NCBI RefSeq assembly: GCF_002234675.1
Contig: NC_019872.2
Location: 12,459,950-12,523,949 of the forward strand
DNA from: Oryzias latipes
Lineage: Eukaryota > Chordata > Actinopteri > Beloniformes > Adrianichthyidae
Length of the DNA stretch: 64,000 nt
Direction: 5' to 3'
The notes beneath the pieces are model-generated. The model was not told the origin of the DNA. It saw only the letters and a list, made by a program, of their open reading frames with translations, and did no database searches. Of this stretch, positions 30,001 to 40,289 are shown piece by piece. Position numbers and translations under genes: made by a program. The number at the start of each line of letters is the position of its first letter. The first letter of the stretch is position 1.

Positions 30001-31385
30001 CAGTCTTCCGCTGAAGCTCAATATTTGCATTATCCATCTTGTCCTTTTCCGTCGTCAAATCATTCTCGGCTAGCTTCATGACTTCCCCAAGTTTCTTGCT
30101 TTCAGACTTCATGTGTTCCAAGTACAATTTTTCTTCCTTCATTGCGTTGATTGCTCTGTCCAGATCTTGTCTCTCTTGGGTCAGTTCTTCTCTGAGTTTA
30201 TCAAGATCTCTTCTCTCCATGTCAAACATATTTGTCTTTTCTGTTTCCACTCCATCCCTCTGTTTGATCACATCTGACATAGCATTCTTTAGGGCTTCCT
30301 TTTGAATTTGGAAGTCCTCACTGTAAAGAGTCATGTTTTGCTTCAGTTCTTCAATGGATTTGACCGTTTCCTCCAAGTCAGAGCCTAATTGAATTGTTTG
30401 CTCCATTTTGTTTAGTAATTTGGCCATCTTTTCTTTGAAGTCCCCAGAGATGGTCTTACTGAGGTCCTGAATTTTGGATTCACTGTTTTCTAATGACTTC
30501 ATTCGGTCCAGGAGTTGTTGTTCTCTTACTTTCAACTCAGATTTTTCACTTTCAATTCTATCCTTTTCAGTTTGAGTCCTTTGTCTCTCATTTTCTATGG
30601 CTACCCTCATTTGATTGACTTCTTCCTTTTCACGAAGAAGGTCCATCATGGCAGCGTCAACCTCTTCTTTCATTTTGTTGGTCCTGTCATTCACAGCATT
30701 GAGCTCTTCTCTTTCTGTCTGAACCTGTTTCAGTCTGATTTCAAGTTCTTCTGCTTGTCTTTGGATTTCTTCTTCTTTGCTGGCTCTTTCGGATTGTTGT
30801 GTGACGACTGAGTCCAAGACAACGTCAAGTCTTTTTCTTTGGGAGTCAACATGTACCTTGAGTTGCTGAAGTTCTAATCTCTCTCTTTGCATGTCCTCCA
30901 TCAAAGTGTTGGCAGCTTCAGTCTTCCGCTGAAGCTCAATGTTTGCATTATCCATCTTGTCCTTTTCCGTCGTCAAATCATTCTCGGCTAGCTTCATGAC
31001 TTCCCCAAGTTTCTTGCTTTCAGACTTCATGTGTTCCAAGTACAATTTTTCTTCCTTCATTGCGTTTATTGCTCTGTCCAGATCTTGTCTCTCTTGGGTC
31101 AGTTCTTCTCTGAGTTTATCAAGATCTCTTCTCTCCATGTCAAACATATTTGTCTTTTCTGTTTCCACTCCATCCCTCTGTTTGATCACATCTGACATAG
31201 CATTCTTTAGGGCTTCCTTTTGAATTTGGAAGTCCTCGCTGTAAAGAGTCATGTTTTTCTTCAGTTCTTCAATGGATTTGACCGTTTCCTCCAAGTCAGA
31301 GCCTAATTGAATTGCTTGCTCGATTTTGGCTTGTAATATGGCCATCTTTTGTTTGAAATCCTCAGAGATGGTGTTTCTGATAATT
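1..31385 (-). CDS. Exon 5, tandem-array part encoding 306-residue coiled-coil repeats
   Basis: The frame continues from the unique part of exon 5 and is stop-free from 34948 to 15125, the longest clean stretch (6,607 codons). Each 918-bp unit encodes 306 residues and begins near DFKQKMAILKNKMEQ. Landmarks in order are GSDLEETVKSIEELK, ERRDLDKLREELTQE, KKLGEVMKLAENDLT, RKRLDVVLDSVVTQQ, AEELEIRLKQVQTE, DAAMMDLLREKEEVN and ELKVREQQLLDRM. There is almost no Pro, and Gly is rare. The length, 306, is not a multiple of 7 but equals 39 heptads plus 3 hendecads, so skips in the coiled coil are expected. From 6788 to about 15170 single-base indels break the frame. From about 6787 to 1 no in-frame stop is visible. 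Confidence 0.83.
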
Positions 31386-34300
31386 TCCAAGACATTGTTA
31401 AGCCGTGAACTAAATAATTCACTTTCTTCGGACTGATCATGAACATTATTTGCCTTTTGTTTCCCCTTTTCTATTTCTTCTTTATCCTTCCACACCAGTT
31501 TTGTCTCCTCCCCAATGTCATCCATTTTGTCTTGATTCTTTGGCTCATGTAACATTTGTTTTTCCACATTCAGGGTTTCAGTTCCTGGGATCCACATCTT
31601 ACTTTCACTTTTTGTCCCAAAGAACACATCTGACTCTTTTTTTTTCATCAACAGTTTACTCTTGTTGGTTTTGGTTGGTTTCTTTTTGACAACTTTTGTT
31701 TCTTCCTCTCTCTTTTTAATCCCTTCTTGTGACACATTTTCTTCTCTTGCATTTACGTAGTTAATGTTATAACTTTCATCATAACAGTCATCATCCACTT
31801 TTTTAAAGTTTACGTTTTGAGTAGTTTCCTGTATTTTTATTGCTTTAACGTTTTTCACTCCACTCTTTTTTTTTTGCCAGTTTTTATCTTGAATTGTAAT
31901 ATTTTGTGTTTCTTTCCCTTTTAGGGCTCTTTTACAGGCAATAATAGGTTCTTCAGTTTGGTGTATTACACTGCTCTCTTGTTCCTGTTGATCAATTTTA
32001 ACCGTTGTTTTCCAAAGTTCTTCTAGTTCAGTAGAAGTCTCTTTTTTGCCTTGTCTTTTGGGCACACCTTTTGATTTTTTCGTCATTTTCTTTTCTGTCG
32101 TAACACTACTTTCGTCTTTTCTTCTGATTTTATCTTGTTGTAAAAACCTTTGCCCTTCCTGAATCCTTTTAACTGCACTCTGTATTACCTCTCTTTGCCT
32201 TTTAATTTCTATTTGGATTTTACTTGTTTCTTTTCTGGAATTTGTGATCATATCTGCATGTACACTAATTTGTTGTTTGACATCCATAATTGTCCGAATA
32301 AGACCTTCACAGTCTGTCTTTATGTTACCACATTTCTTTGTACACATTTGGAGTAAAGTCCAGTGGTTCTGGATGTCTCCTAGAACTTGTGAAACACCTG
32401 TCGTCCCCAAATCAATCATCCCACTTGTGAACACTTCCTCTTCTTTTTTAAACCTGAGCTTCATTACCTCTAGTTCATCTCTCTCTCTGATAATTCTCTC
32501 TAGTCTCTGATCAAGTTCTTTCTTTCTTCTTTGCGTTTCTCTTTTGAGAGCATCTTTTTCTTCTCTGACTTCATTCCACATTCTTTTAACATCTTGTTCT
32601 TTCTGGATGCTCTTTCGAACAATTCGTTGATTTTCTTTTTTCTTAATTTCCAAATCCGTCATCAGCAACTCTAATTCTTGTCTTTCTCTTCTAACTTTTT
32701 CTAGAGCAACATCAAGCTCTAGTTTTTGGGCGTCATTTTTCTTGTGAATCATTTCAACCATTTCTTCTCCTTTCTCTTGGATCATTTTATTAAAGACTGT
32801 CTTTATTTGAGCTTTAACTCTTATCACTTCATCTTTTAACCTAAGGTTCTCACCTTGAAAGATTTTTAGTCCATCTTTTTGTTGGTCTAAACACACTACG
32901 AGACTTTCCAGAGTGTTTTTGTCTCCCATGATTTTTGCCAAATGATCATGGATCTTTTGTTTAATCCTTTCAAGGTTTTTGATGGAACCAGCAATTTCTA
33001 TGCTTAGGTGTTGTTTTCCAATTTCCTCTTTAAGGCTTTTCTTATCTGTTGTTTCCAAACTTTCTTTTTGATCTTCACTGCACACATCCAGGTCGGCAGT
33101 TTTGTCTTTGACATGTAGCTGCTGAGCAACCAGCTCTTCCTTTAGTCGATTCATCTTCAAGCGGACCACTTCCAATGCATCTCTCTCCCTGATGATTTTC
33201 TCTAGCCTTTGGTTTACTTCTCTTTTTTTCTTCCTAGTCTCTCTTCTTAATGACATCTTTTCCTGTTTTACTTGATATAGGATTATTTCATTTTGCTCTC
33301 CTTGTCTCACAAGTTTTCTGAGTATTTGTTCATTTTCTTTCCTCTTTATTTGCAACTCTGACTTTAAGATCTCCATTTCCTGAACTTCTCTTCTTATCCG
33401 TTGGAAGTGGTCATTGAGTTCCTGTTCTTTTACTTCGATTTGTTTTTTCATTTTATGAACCTCTTCGCCAAGCGGTTCTGGTGAAACTCTTCCACCTAAA
33501 AGTTCTGCTTGGATCTGTGTAAGCCTTTTAGATATTTCTTTTCTTCCATCTATCATTTCTTTCTCAATGTTGAACTCGCTTAACTCTTTGATTTTAGTTC
33601 TAATCATTTCAAGCTCAGACATGCATTTTGTTTTTAAAAGACAAATTCTTTCCACGTTTTGCTGTTGAGTGGCTTCCGTTGTTGTGTTCGTTTGTTCCAG
33701 CAGTTTCAATTTTATTTCTGTCTTCTTCATCCTCACTTTTATTTCTTCATTTTTTTCTCTGGACTTTGCAATCATTTTTGTCATGGAGCTCCAACATTTT
33801 GTCATTTTCTCTGCGTTCTTCTGAGTTTCTATGGTCTCTCTCTGGACTTTAATTTTCAAGATTTCTAATTCATCTCTTTGCCTTAAAATTTGCTCTAGCT
33901 TGTGATCCAGTACTCTTCTTCTCTTTTCCACTGCAAATGTCATGCTCTTTGTATCTCTTTTGATACACAATTTTCCATGTTGTATTGCTGTTTTTACCGT
34001 TTGCAAAAGCTCTTGGAACTGTTTCATTTTGTGCACTACTCTTTCACTTTCACCATTTTCATTTTTAAATTGTTGATTTGTGTTTGTTTCTCTAACTTGG
34101 TACCCTATTTCTAAAAGAAACACTTTGATGACTTCTATGGTTTGGTGAATTTCCAAGTCCAGCCTTTGTACTGCTGCATCTTTAGGGATGTTTTCTTCAG
34201 AAACTTCATGTCTGTCTTCAAACATCATCTGCAGATCTACTTGTAAATCCTGATTTTGCATTTGTTTTTCATCTCCAACTTTCATCCAATACGACTCTTG

Positions 34301-37300
34301 ACTTGATTCAGTACTTTCCCCTACTTCAAGCTGCTTCATTGGTTCTCTGGAAGTACTTTTCCCCACTATTTCTCCGCCCTGTATTTCAGTCAGCACTTTG
34401 ATTGCTTTATTGTGACTTAATGTGTCTGGATCGTGACACTGGAGCTCATTTATTTCTGTGATGAGCTTTGTCATCTTTTGACTCTTTTCCTTGACATTTT
34501 GTATATCATCATACATTTTAACTTTGATGTCAAATTCTTGCCCCTTAAGCTCAGACATCTGTTTTTCCAAATTGATCTTCTCTGATGAATCTATCAAAAA
34601 TTTTGCCTCATCTTTTTCTGGTATTGTTTGGTCCTGGATTGGTGCCTCCATCAGAGGGTGCTGGGGTTCAAAACTTTCTTTAACTTTATTTTGAGCTTCC
34701 ACCATTGCAAAAGGCTGCAGGAATGTTATTGCTTTTACTTTGCTTATGTGTTCTGGAGATCCTGTTTTAAGATTTGGTTTTGCTTCTTTCTGATGCTCTT
34801 CAGGTTCACAAGTATCACCTGGAAAAATCTTACCAACTGAAGACTTTTTCATTTTCCATGAGTTGACTCGATCTTTCATGGAGGCCAAAGTCTCCTTCAC
34901 AAAGAAAAATATTTTGTTACTATTAATTGATACAAAAAGTACAATCATGATTTCTGAGACCTATCCCTTTACTTGTTTTCTAGCTGTCCCTGACCTGCTA
35001 AGTACTGAAAGACTGAGCACACCTAATCAATTATCAGAAGCTGAAATAGTCTGATCCAGGTAATCAACAATGAATGGGGCAGGAATAATTAAAACATTTG
35101 TATTGGATTCTGACTCAAATATTAGATTTTGCCAGTTTCTTTTTCTGTAGCAGACCCCATTTCTATAGGGCCCTTCCATTGCACTTCTGATGGAGCCTCT
35201 CTGACTGATGCAGATTGGATAGAAGCATCTGATGTCATGACAATGTGCAAAACCATTGTTTTTTGCAAATAGAGATCAACAATCAAATATCTAAATGTGA
35301 TTAAAATAGGACAAGATTCAAATTGAACTACTAACACAACATTTTTTAGAATCACCTAGCTTGAGATTTTGCTTTTTCATGCAAGTGTTATCCAATATTG
35401 CATATTAAGCTTAAAGCCTTAGTCACAACTGCCCTCACAGGTAGATACAGGTTGTCTATGGGTGAAAAATGGACAAAACTGTACGGGGGACGCAGGTGGC
35501 CTGCAAAAAATATCATGGTCATAGGCCGCTCGGTAAAGTTGTTGAACAAAAATGTTCATGGAAACTTTTTTCTATACGGGCATGCCCCGGGGGATAGGTC
35601 GAAGTGACTTATATATAAATGTAACCAAACTAAACAATTAGAATGTAGTTTGTGTGGGTATCCTATAGGCATCCTATAGGCACTTATGTGTCACCTGCAT
35701 ATCCTGGGAGCGTAGCATTTGTGCACGGTCATTAAAGGTAAAGTACTCACACTTTACTAATGACCAGAGTATGGCCTATGGGCACGTACGACAGAATCAC
35801 CGGTATGTCATAAATGTACACAATTTACATTATCCTTACAAATACTTCACAAAACACTTACCACATGCATTACAATCATATGTTTCATTTTCATGACGTC
35901 CCTTAAAGTGGCCACACGAGCCTTAAGGGAACTGCAAGACACACCTGCGCTCCCCCTGAACATGCTCCTGTTCACGAAAATCCAGAAAATTTCAAAAACT
36001 CACAGCTCTTATACGGGTCAACTCCCTGTATGAGTGCATGTGACTAAGGCTTTACCTGCCATTGGCAGGCATGTTAGGAGACACAGATAAGTAAAAGCAA
36101 TCAGTCAGAAACAGGCTGCTGAGATTTCTTGGAGTGGGCCCTTTGATCTTATGAAGCTACGGACACACCAGACAAGTGACGTGCATGTAGCCCACGGTGT
36201 TCCCTCTGGACGATCGGGATGGGACTCTTTTTTCTTCTTTTTCTACTGTTTACTTGCGCATGTTTGACTTGTTGAAGAGACTTGGTGCAAAATTTCAAAA
36301 TGGTGCAAATATTGTGAATCTTGCTCCAGGTTTTTTTATTTCAAAGCTCTATTCCTATATATGAAAGACTTGGTGTCATTTAAATCCAGCCGGCCACAAA
36401 CTGCATTTAATAATTTCTCCTCCATGACCAATTTTCAAACATTGAATTAAAATGGACGCCATCTATATGTCAAAATCTCACTACCAAATCCATGTCCCTT
36501 ACCGGTCAAAGTTCACCCTGGTTTAGCTTGCAGCGTGTTGAATGGACACACGTTTTGTATGTAGAGCCTGAAAACGGTCGTGAAAACCTGCGTAGCTTTG
36601 CGTGAAAGCAAGAGTTTTTAACCCGGTAACACAAAACATGCATTTACACACGTTTATATTGACTTTTCATTGTAAGTGGCCCCTTGAACTAATGTGGCCA
36701 AGGCCGGTGTGAACGTAACTTAATAGTACCGATAGTTAAGCCCATTTTAGCCTCAACTCATTAAGCACAACAAGGATTAGTCTGATTACTGCTGATTTTA
36801 CAACTATACTTTATAAAGTATTGAGAAAAACAAAAACTCTTACCAGGTTTTTCCTTAGTTCTTTGCTGTAATCTGCTGTACTTGATTTGATTTTGAGGAC
36901 ATCCTCCATGATGCTTCTGATTTCTTCATATGCATTTTCCATGTTAGTCTTCACTTTGGCCACAGTAAGGATTGAAGCCATTACATCTTGTTTTTGCCTT
37001 TCAACGTCTTGTTTTTGTTGCTGTATTTGCATCTTTATGATTTCTAACTCGTCTCTCTGTCTTACTGTCTTCTCAAGCCGACAGTCGAGCTCTCGTCTCC
37101 TCTTCTTTGCATGTAAATCAACCCATTTCATTTGTTTGGATTTACATTGTTCACAAACGTAAATCGGCTGCGGCAGACATTCCTCTGTCTTGGTTGATCC
37201 TTCCTCTGTGTCTTGCACAGTTCCATCAGTCTTAATGGATGTGTCTTCCTTTCTCTTCCTGTTACTTTTCATCATCTTTTCAAGATTATTTTTCTTTATT

Positions 37301-40289
37301 TGGACTTCTCTGTTCACCACTTCCATCTCTCTGATTTCTCTCTTTACTCTTTGTAACTTGTTATCTAACTCTTCCATTTCACCTTCAATACTCTTTCGCG
37401 TACACTTCAATGCATTCATTTCTGTATCGATCAGTTTCCTGTCTCTCTCTATGTCCAGTCTTTCTGCTTGCATTTCAATTTTGATTGTTTCAATCTGAGT
37501 TTTTTCAAATTTGACTTGTGTTGAATATTCTTTCAGTTCATTGAAAGCATTTTGCATGATTTCCTGGATTTGGCCAAGTTGAACTTCCAAATGGTCAAAC
37601 ACTGATGTTCCATCTGATAGTTTCTCTCTGCTTTGCAATTCTGCTTGCTTTAAGATGTTTTTAATGTCATTGATTATTTCAGTCATTCGTCGCTTTTCCT
37701 CATCCATGGTTTCTTGTTTGGGGTGTGTTGCAGTTGGAGCTTGTGCCTCATCTAAAAGTTGTTCATTTTCCATCATCATGTTGTTCTGTTGATTTTGTTC
37801 TGTTGAACAAAGAGAAACAGTAATGTAAAAAATAAAAAGCATTTTAAAAAATCCAAACAACAGTAAACTAGACATAGTTTAAATTAGAATCAATAAAAGC
37901 AATTTTATGTTTTGTTAAACTGGTATATGCACTGTATTTACATGTTTGTTCAACAATATAAAAAAGAACAAATTGACAACAATAAAGATTAATTTATTGT
38001 TAATACTTGTATTTTGAATCTAAAAACGACGCAAATAAAATTATTTAGTTTCTACTTTAACACTAGAGACACGAAAAATAAAAATTAAAATACCAGTAGT
38101 TAAAATGGTAGTTAAAAAACTCTGGGTATTTGTTTTGAATGCAAAATTTTAATAAATATGAGTTAAATCCAAACGTAGAAACATTTGCTTTTTTCTTTGC
38201 TGAAAAATCAAATCAGGGATGAGCAGTTTTTTTTCTGTGTGCTGCAGTTCTTCTAAGGTGTTGCTTTTAACAAATGTATTTTTGCAAAAAAAATGTTAAT
38301 TGTTATATCTATAGTTTTGACTATAAACCAAATGGTTATAAATGATAAATTAACCCCAGCCGGGTTGGCTGGGTGTAATTTTAGATATGTGTAAATGTTT
38401 TTTTTGTCTGTTTTACATGTTAAACTGTGGTACATAATGTTCACCAACAGAGGGCGCTGCCTCCAAATGTAAGAAGACAGGTTTCAAAGACAGGTTTAAA
38501 ACCTGTACATAGCCAAGACCAAGAAGCAACGTTTTGAATAAATTAATAACAAAAGCTAGACGAATTTTAAAGTTCATATTGAAAATGTGTTTTTTAAGTT
38601 GTAGTTTTTTAAATCTTTAGCTAGTAAAACAAGTATTTGGTTATTTGAAAAAAAACATTTTTCTGTCATTTGTTTAAAAGAAGGAATTATTGTTTCACAG
38701 AAATTGACCTCTTGAACACATAAATACCACAGTTTTTTAAGTTTTTATAAGTACTTTTTAAACAAAATAACTGTTCATAGTACAACATGTAAATATGTTG
38801 CTGTTGTTTTTGTATTATTTGCTGTTATGTGGTAATAAACAGGATTGGAAATCTGAGGGTTGCCAAAATAACATATAATGGAAACAATTTGTCTGTAGAA
38901 GGTTTTAGGCATAAAAAACCACAACATTTTAAATACAACAATATAAATATGGATAATACTCAGTTAAAAAACAGTCACTTCCTGACCTCTGTAATCAACA
39001 AAAGACAGCAAAGCAAGAGAGGTTGAAATACTTTACAAAAAATACTGTATATGAATTTTAAATATAATTATAAAAAATATCACATTTGTATGGATAATTT
39101 GTGGAATTTTGCAAGCATTGATCAAAAACAAATGGATTTTCTATATTTTAACTTACCAATGATTGACAGCTGAAAAATTTGTGGTTTTGTTCAGCATACG
39201 TGCATTTATTCATAAAAATGTTTTTATTTGCTCGGCTCTTGAACTATTTTTAGTTATGGAATTTTTGTTTTCTCATTTATTTTGCAACTCTGTTTAATCC
39301 TCACTCCATTAAGTTCTCTAAATTGTGTGCAGTAGATTCTTTTCACTTCAATCTTACATTTTCATTTTTGAGAGAACAAATATATCTTGGGCTTTAACTC
39401 CAAATCCTTCATCTTTGAAAAATCCACAACAATGATTGTGCATTTAAAAAAGGTAAAATACAGCATTTATAGGTCACTAAAGCTGTTTAATCTTACAATA
39501 TGATAAACATTTAAAACATGATAAAGACTATAATTTTTAGTTATTACATCAAGGTGATGCAAAAAACTATTTACTACCTGAAAGGGAACAAATACAGCTG
39601 CCCTTTTATCAGCCTCATAAATTAGCTAACTGTGCATGGAAATATACTGAAAGAAAAGCATAAATCTGTGTCCAATATTATAACCAAAGTAAAATGACTT
39701 GAAAGAAATTTTTGTAAAATTTGTAAAATCTTGATGTATTTTCAGGTTTGCTGAAGTTGAAGCACACACATCCTCTTTTAATTATGATTATTTACTTCAA
39801 TAGGTTTTGAACAATAATCACCAAAAGAAAATATAGATTTTCTCTACATTGTGAATTCATCTGTTTTGTGATGATCCATAATGTTTAATAGAAATAGCAT
39901 AGAATGTAGGTCAGATATGGCTTACCTCCTTCAAAGGCAGGTCCCGGATTTAAAAATATCTGGTTAAGAGCTTCCCTGGATTGTGATGATCCTCCTTCTA
40001 CAGCATGAAGCAGAACCCTCACTTGGTCCTGTGGTGTCAGTGAGTTCCAGGTCCCCATGAGGGCTCCAGGATTCCTCAGTCCAGACACCATCTGCACTCT
40101 GATCTCCTCCAGGAAGCTTTTCACTGCAAAGAAGCTTTGAGATCACTCAAACTGTGCTGCAGAAGTCTACGGCCTCTCTTGAGATTTTTCTTTTTTTAAT
40201 ATATGTAAATACGGTTGAAACAGACTCGTGCGATTGTTTCTGAGAACCAAACTGAATGTAGACTCACCATGGGCTTCTGATTTCGTCAT
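1..40289 (-). CDS. Giant repetitive coiled-coil protein, five-exon gene, 3' end beyond window
   Basis: Gene-level entry; coding segments are 40289-40268, 40123-39926, 37799-36844 and 34894 to beyond position 1. Every junction has a GT donor and AG acceptor and the phases agree: phase 1, phase 1, then phase 0. The protein has a 73-residue N-terminus, then a charged heptad-rich region to about residue 1,560, then near-identical 306-residue repeats up to the window edge. About 11,690 codons are visible outside the N gap. Composition is dominated by Glu, Lys, Gln, Arg and Leu, as in long alpha-helical coiled coils. No signal peptide, membrane segment or catalytic motif is visible, so a cytoplasmic or cytoskeletal scaffold is inferred. 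I do not recognise the family. Automatic annotation would probably name it trichohyalin-like, golgin-like or interaptin-like from composition alone. It is divergent from cblb. Frameshifts near the gap are probably assembly errors. Confidence 0.82.
6788..15170 (-). other. Frame-broken stretch of the array, probable consensus errors
   Basis: Compared with intact units, this stretch has many single-base indels, nearly all deletions and many in homopolymers. Examples are near 6800 (T run), 7976, 8460, 8634, 9376, 9775, 10048, 10746, 11051, 12012, 12391, 12437 and 13105, and a lost base near 15166 that ends the long open frame. Indels are rare before 8000, dense at 9500-13300 beside the gap, and absent to the right of 15170. 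Substitution-level identity to intact units stays high. This pattern fits unpolished long-read sequence at a contig end. True pseudogenisation is less likely but not excluded. Confidence 0.8.
13303..14302. other. Assembly gap of exactly 1000 N inside the tandem array
   Basis: There are 1000 consecutive N, a round number typical of a gap of unknown size. By comparison with intact units, the sequence should resume 167 bases later within the unit, so the true missing length should be close to 167 + 918n (167, 1085, 2003 and so on) and not 1000. The number of repeats in the gene is therefore uncertain. Confidence 0.97.
31386..34894 (-). CDS. Exon 5, unique part before the tandem array
   Basis: The acceptor atttttctttgtgaag precedes 34894, and the phase (0) fits the end of exon 4, giving KELRKNL joined to ETLASMKDRV. 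This part encodes about residues 393-1,562. It is Lys/Glu/Gln-rich, with coiled-coil blocks separated by a more polar stretch (about residues 1,300-1,550) containing many Lys, Thr and Asp. A degenerate module appears at about residues 717-745, 899-975 and 1,133-1,212. Its signature is an IKKKEN-like segment followed by KKELDQRLERIIRERDELE. The frame is open without interruption and leads straight into the first tandem repeat. Confidence 0.85.
35412..36054. mobile_element. MITE-like element with 15-bp terminal inverted repeats
   Basis: TAAAGCCTTAGTCAC at 35412-35426 is perfectly matched by its reverse complement at 36040-36054, bounding a 643-bp block. The outermost TA on each side may be a TA target-site duplication, which would fit a Tc1/mariner-like or PIF-like non-autonomous element. 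There is no transposase reading frame inside. The interior is more GC-rich than the surrounding intron (for example the segment around 35490-35600). Confidence 0.7.
36154..36722. mobile_element. Interspersed repeat, same family as the one at 63450-64000
   Basis: The left end GAAGCTACGGACACACC and the reverse complement of the right end, TAAGTTACGTTCACACC, match at 13 of 17 positions, suggesting inverted ends. The interior shares colinear segments with 63650-63790, for example CTCTATTCCTATA here and CTCTGTTCCTATA there, followed by a similar GTCAT...ATCC...CCGG...CACAAAC pattern. It has no coding capacity. It is probably a non-autonomous DNA transposon; boundaries are approximate. Confidence 0.55.
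36844..37799 (-). CDS. Exon 4 of the giant gene, charged coiled-coil region
   Basis: A very good acceptor (a pyrimidine tract ending gttcaacag) precedes 37799, and the donor GTAAGA follows 36844. The exon is 956 nt and completes a split Glu codon (residue 74), then encodes residues 75-392, ending KELRKNL. It is strongly helical and charged with heptad-like spacing. A CEQC motif lies near residues 289-292, followed by a module RRRELDCRLEK...RQRDELEIIK (about 306-329) that recurs in exon 5. The reading frame is also open upstream of the acceptor with a signal-peptide-like start at 37875, but that part has the character of an intron pyrimidine tract and is excluded. Confidence 0.78.
37800..39925 (-). 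other. Intron 3 of the giant gene
   Basis: This 2,126-nt intron runs from the donor GTAAGC at 39925 to the acceptor ending at 37800. It is very AT-rich with many short A and T runs. No gene, RNA or clear repeat was recognised. Confidence 0.7.
39926..40123 (-). CDS. Exon 3 of the giant gene, short globular-looking N-terminal segment
   Basis: The exon lies between the acceptor ttctttgcag (before 40123) and the donor GTAAGC (after 39926). It is 198 nt long, enters at phase 1 and leaves at phase 1. It encodes residues 8-73, beginning VKSFLEEIRVQ and ending NPGPAFEG. Unlike the rest of the protein this stretch has Gly, Pro and Trp and mixed hydrophobic residues (for example GTWNSLTPQDQVRVLLHAVE), so it may be a small helical domain rather than coiled coil. 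I do not recognise the domain. Confidence 0.7.

Larger units (their letters stand above)
1..31385 (-). repeat. Tandem array of 918-bp coding repeats, about 33 visible copies
   Basis: The period is 918 bp throughout. For example, the block beginning ttgttgttctcttac recurs at 345, 1263, 2181, 3099, 4017, 4935, 5853, 16745, 17663, 18581 and so on to 30515. Units differ at only a few sites, and the differences are linked. One class reads IENERQRTQTEKDRIESEK and another VENERERSQTEKDRIESKK. A third variable patch is QNMTLYSEDF versus RNMSLYREDF. Homology starts near 31385 with a diverged first unit (ILQAKIEQAIQ instead of ILKNKMEQTIQ). The array continues past the left edge. Such homogeneity points to recent expansion and gene conversion by unequal crossing-over, and copy number is probably polymorphic. 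Confidence 0.95.
34895..36843 (-). other. Intron 4 of the giant gene
   Basis: The 1,949-nt intron lies between the donor GTAAGA at 36843 and the acceptor ending at 34895. It holds two mobile-element-like blocks, annotated separately at 35412-36054 and 36154-36722. The remaining flanks are AT-rich with nothing recognisable. Confidence 0.7.

Noticed and set aside
345..31223. Dozens of plus-strand frames of 94-105 codons recurring every 918 bp
   Set aside because: They are antisense shadows of the minus-strand repeat; they recur only because the repeat does, and have low-complexity Phe/Ser/Leu-rich translations.
1..31385. CRISPR-like or satellite array
   Set aside because: The 918-bp units have no spacers and keep one open frame, so this is a coding tandem repeat.
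34895..34948. ATG at 34948 as the start of the giant protein
   Set aside because: The 18 codons translate intron sequence before the acceptor at 34895; the phase matches a splice from exon 4 instead.
37800..37875. Signal-peptide-like start (MSSLLLFGFFKMLFIF) for exon 4
   Set aside because: The hydrophobic stretch is the translated pyrimidine tract of intron 3, followed by a strong cag acceptor whose phase fits exon 3.
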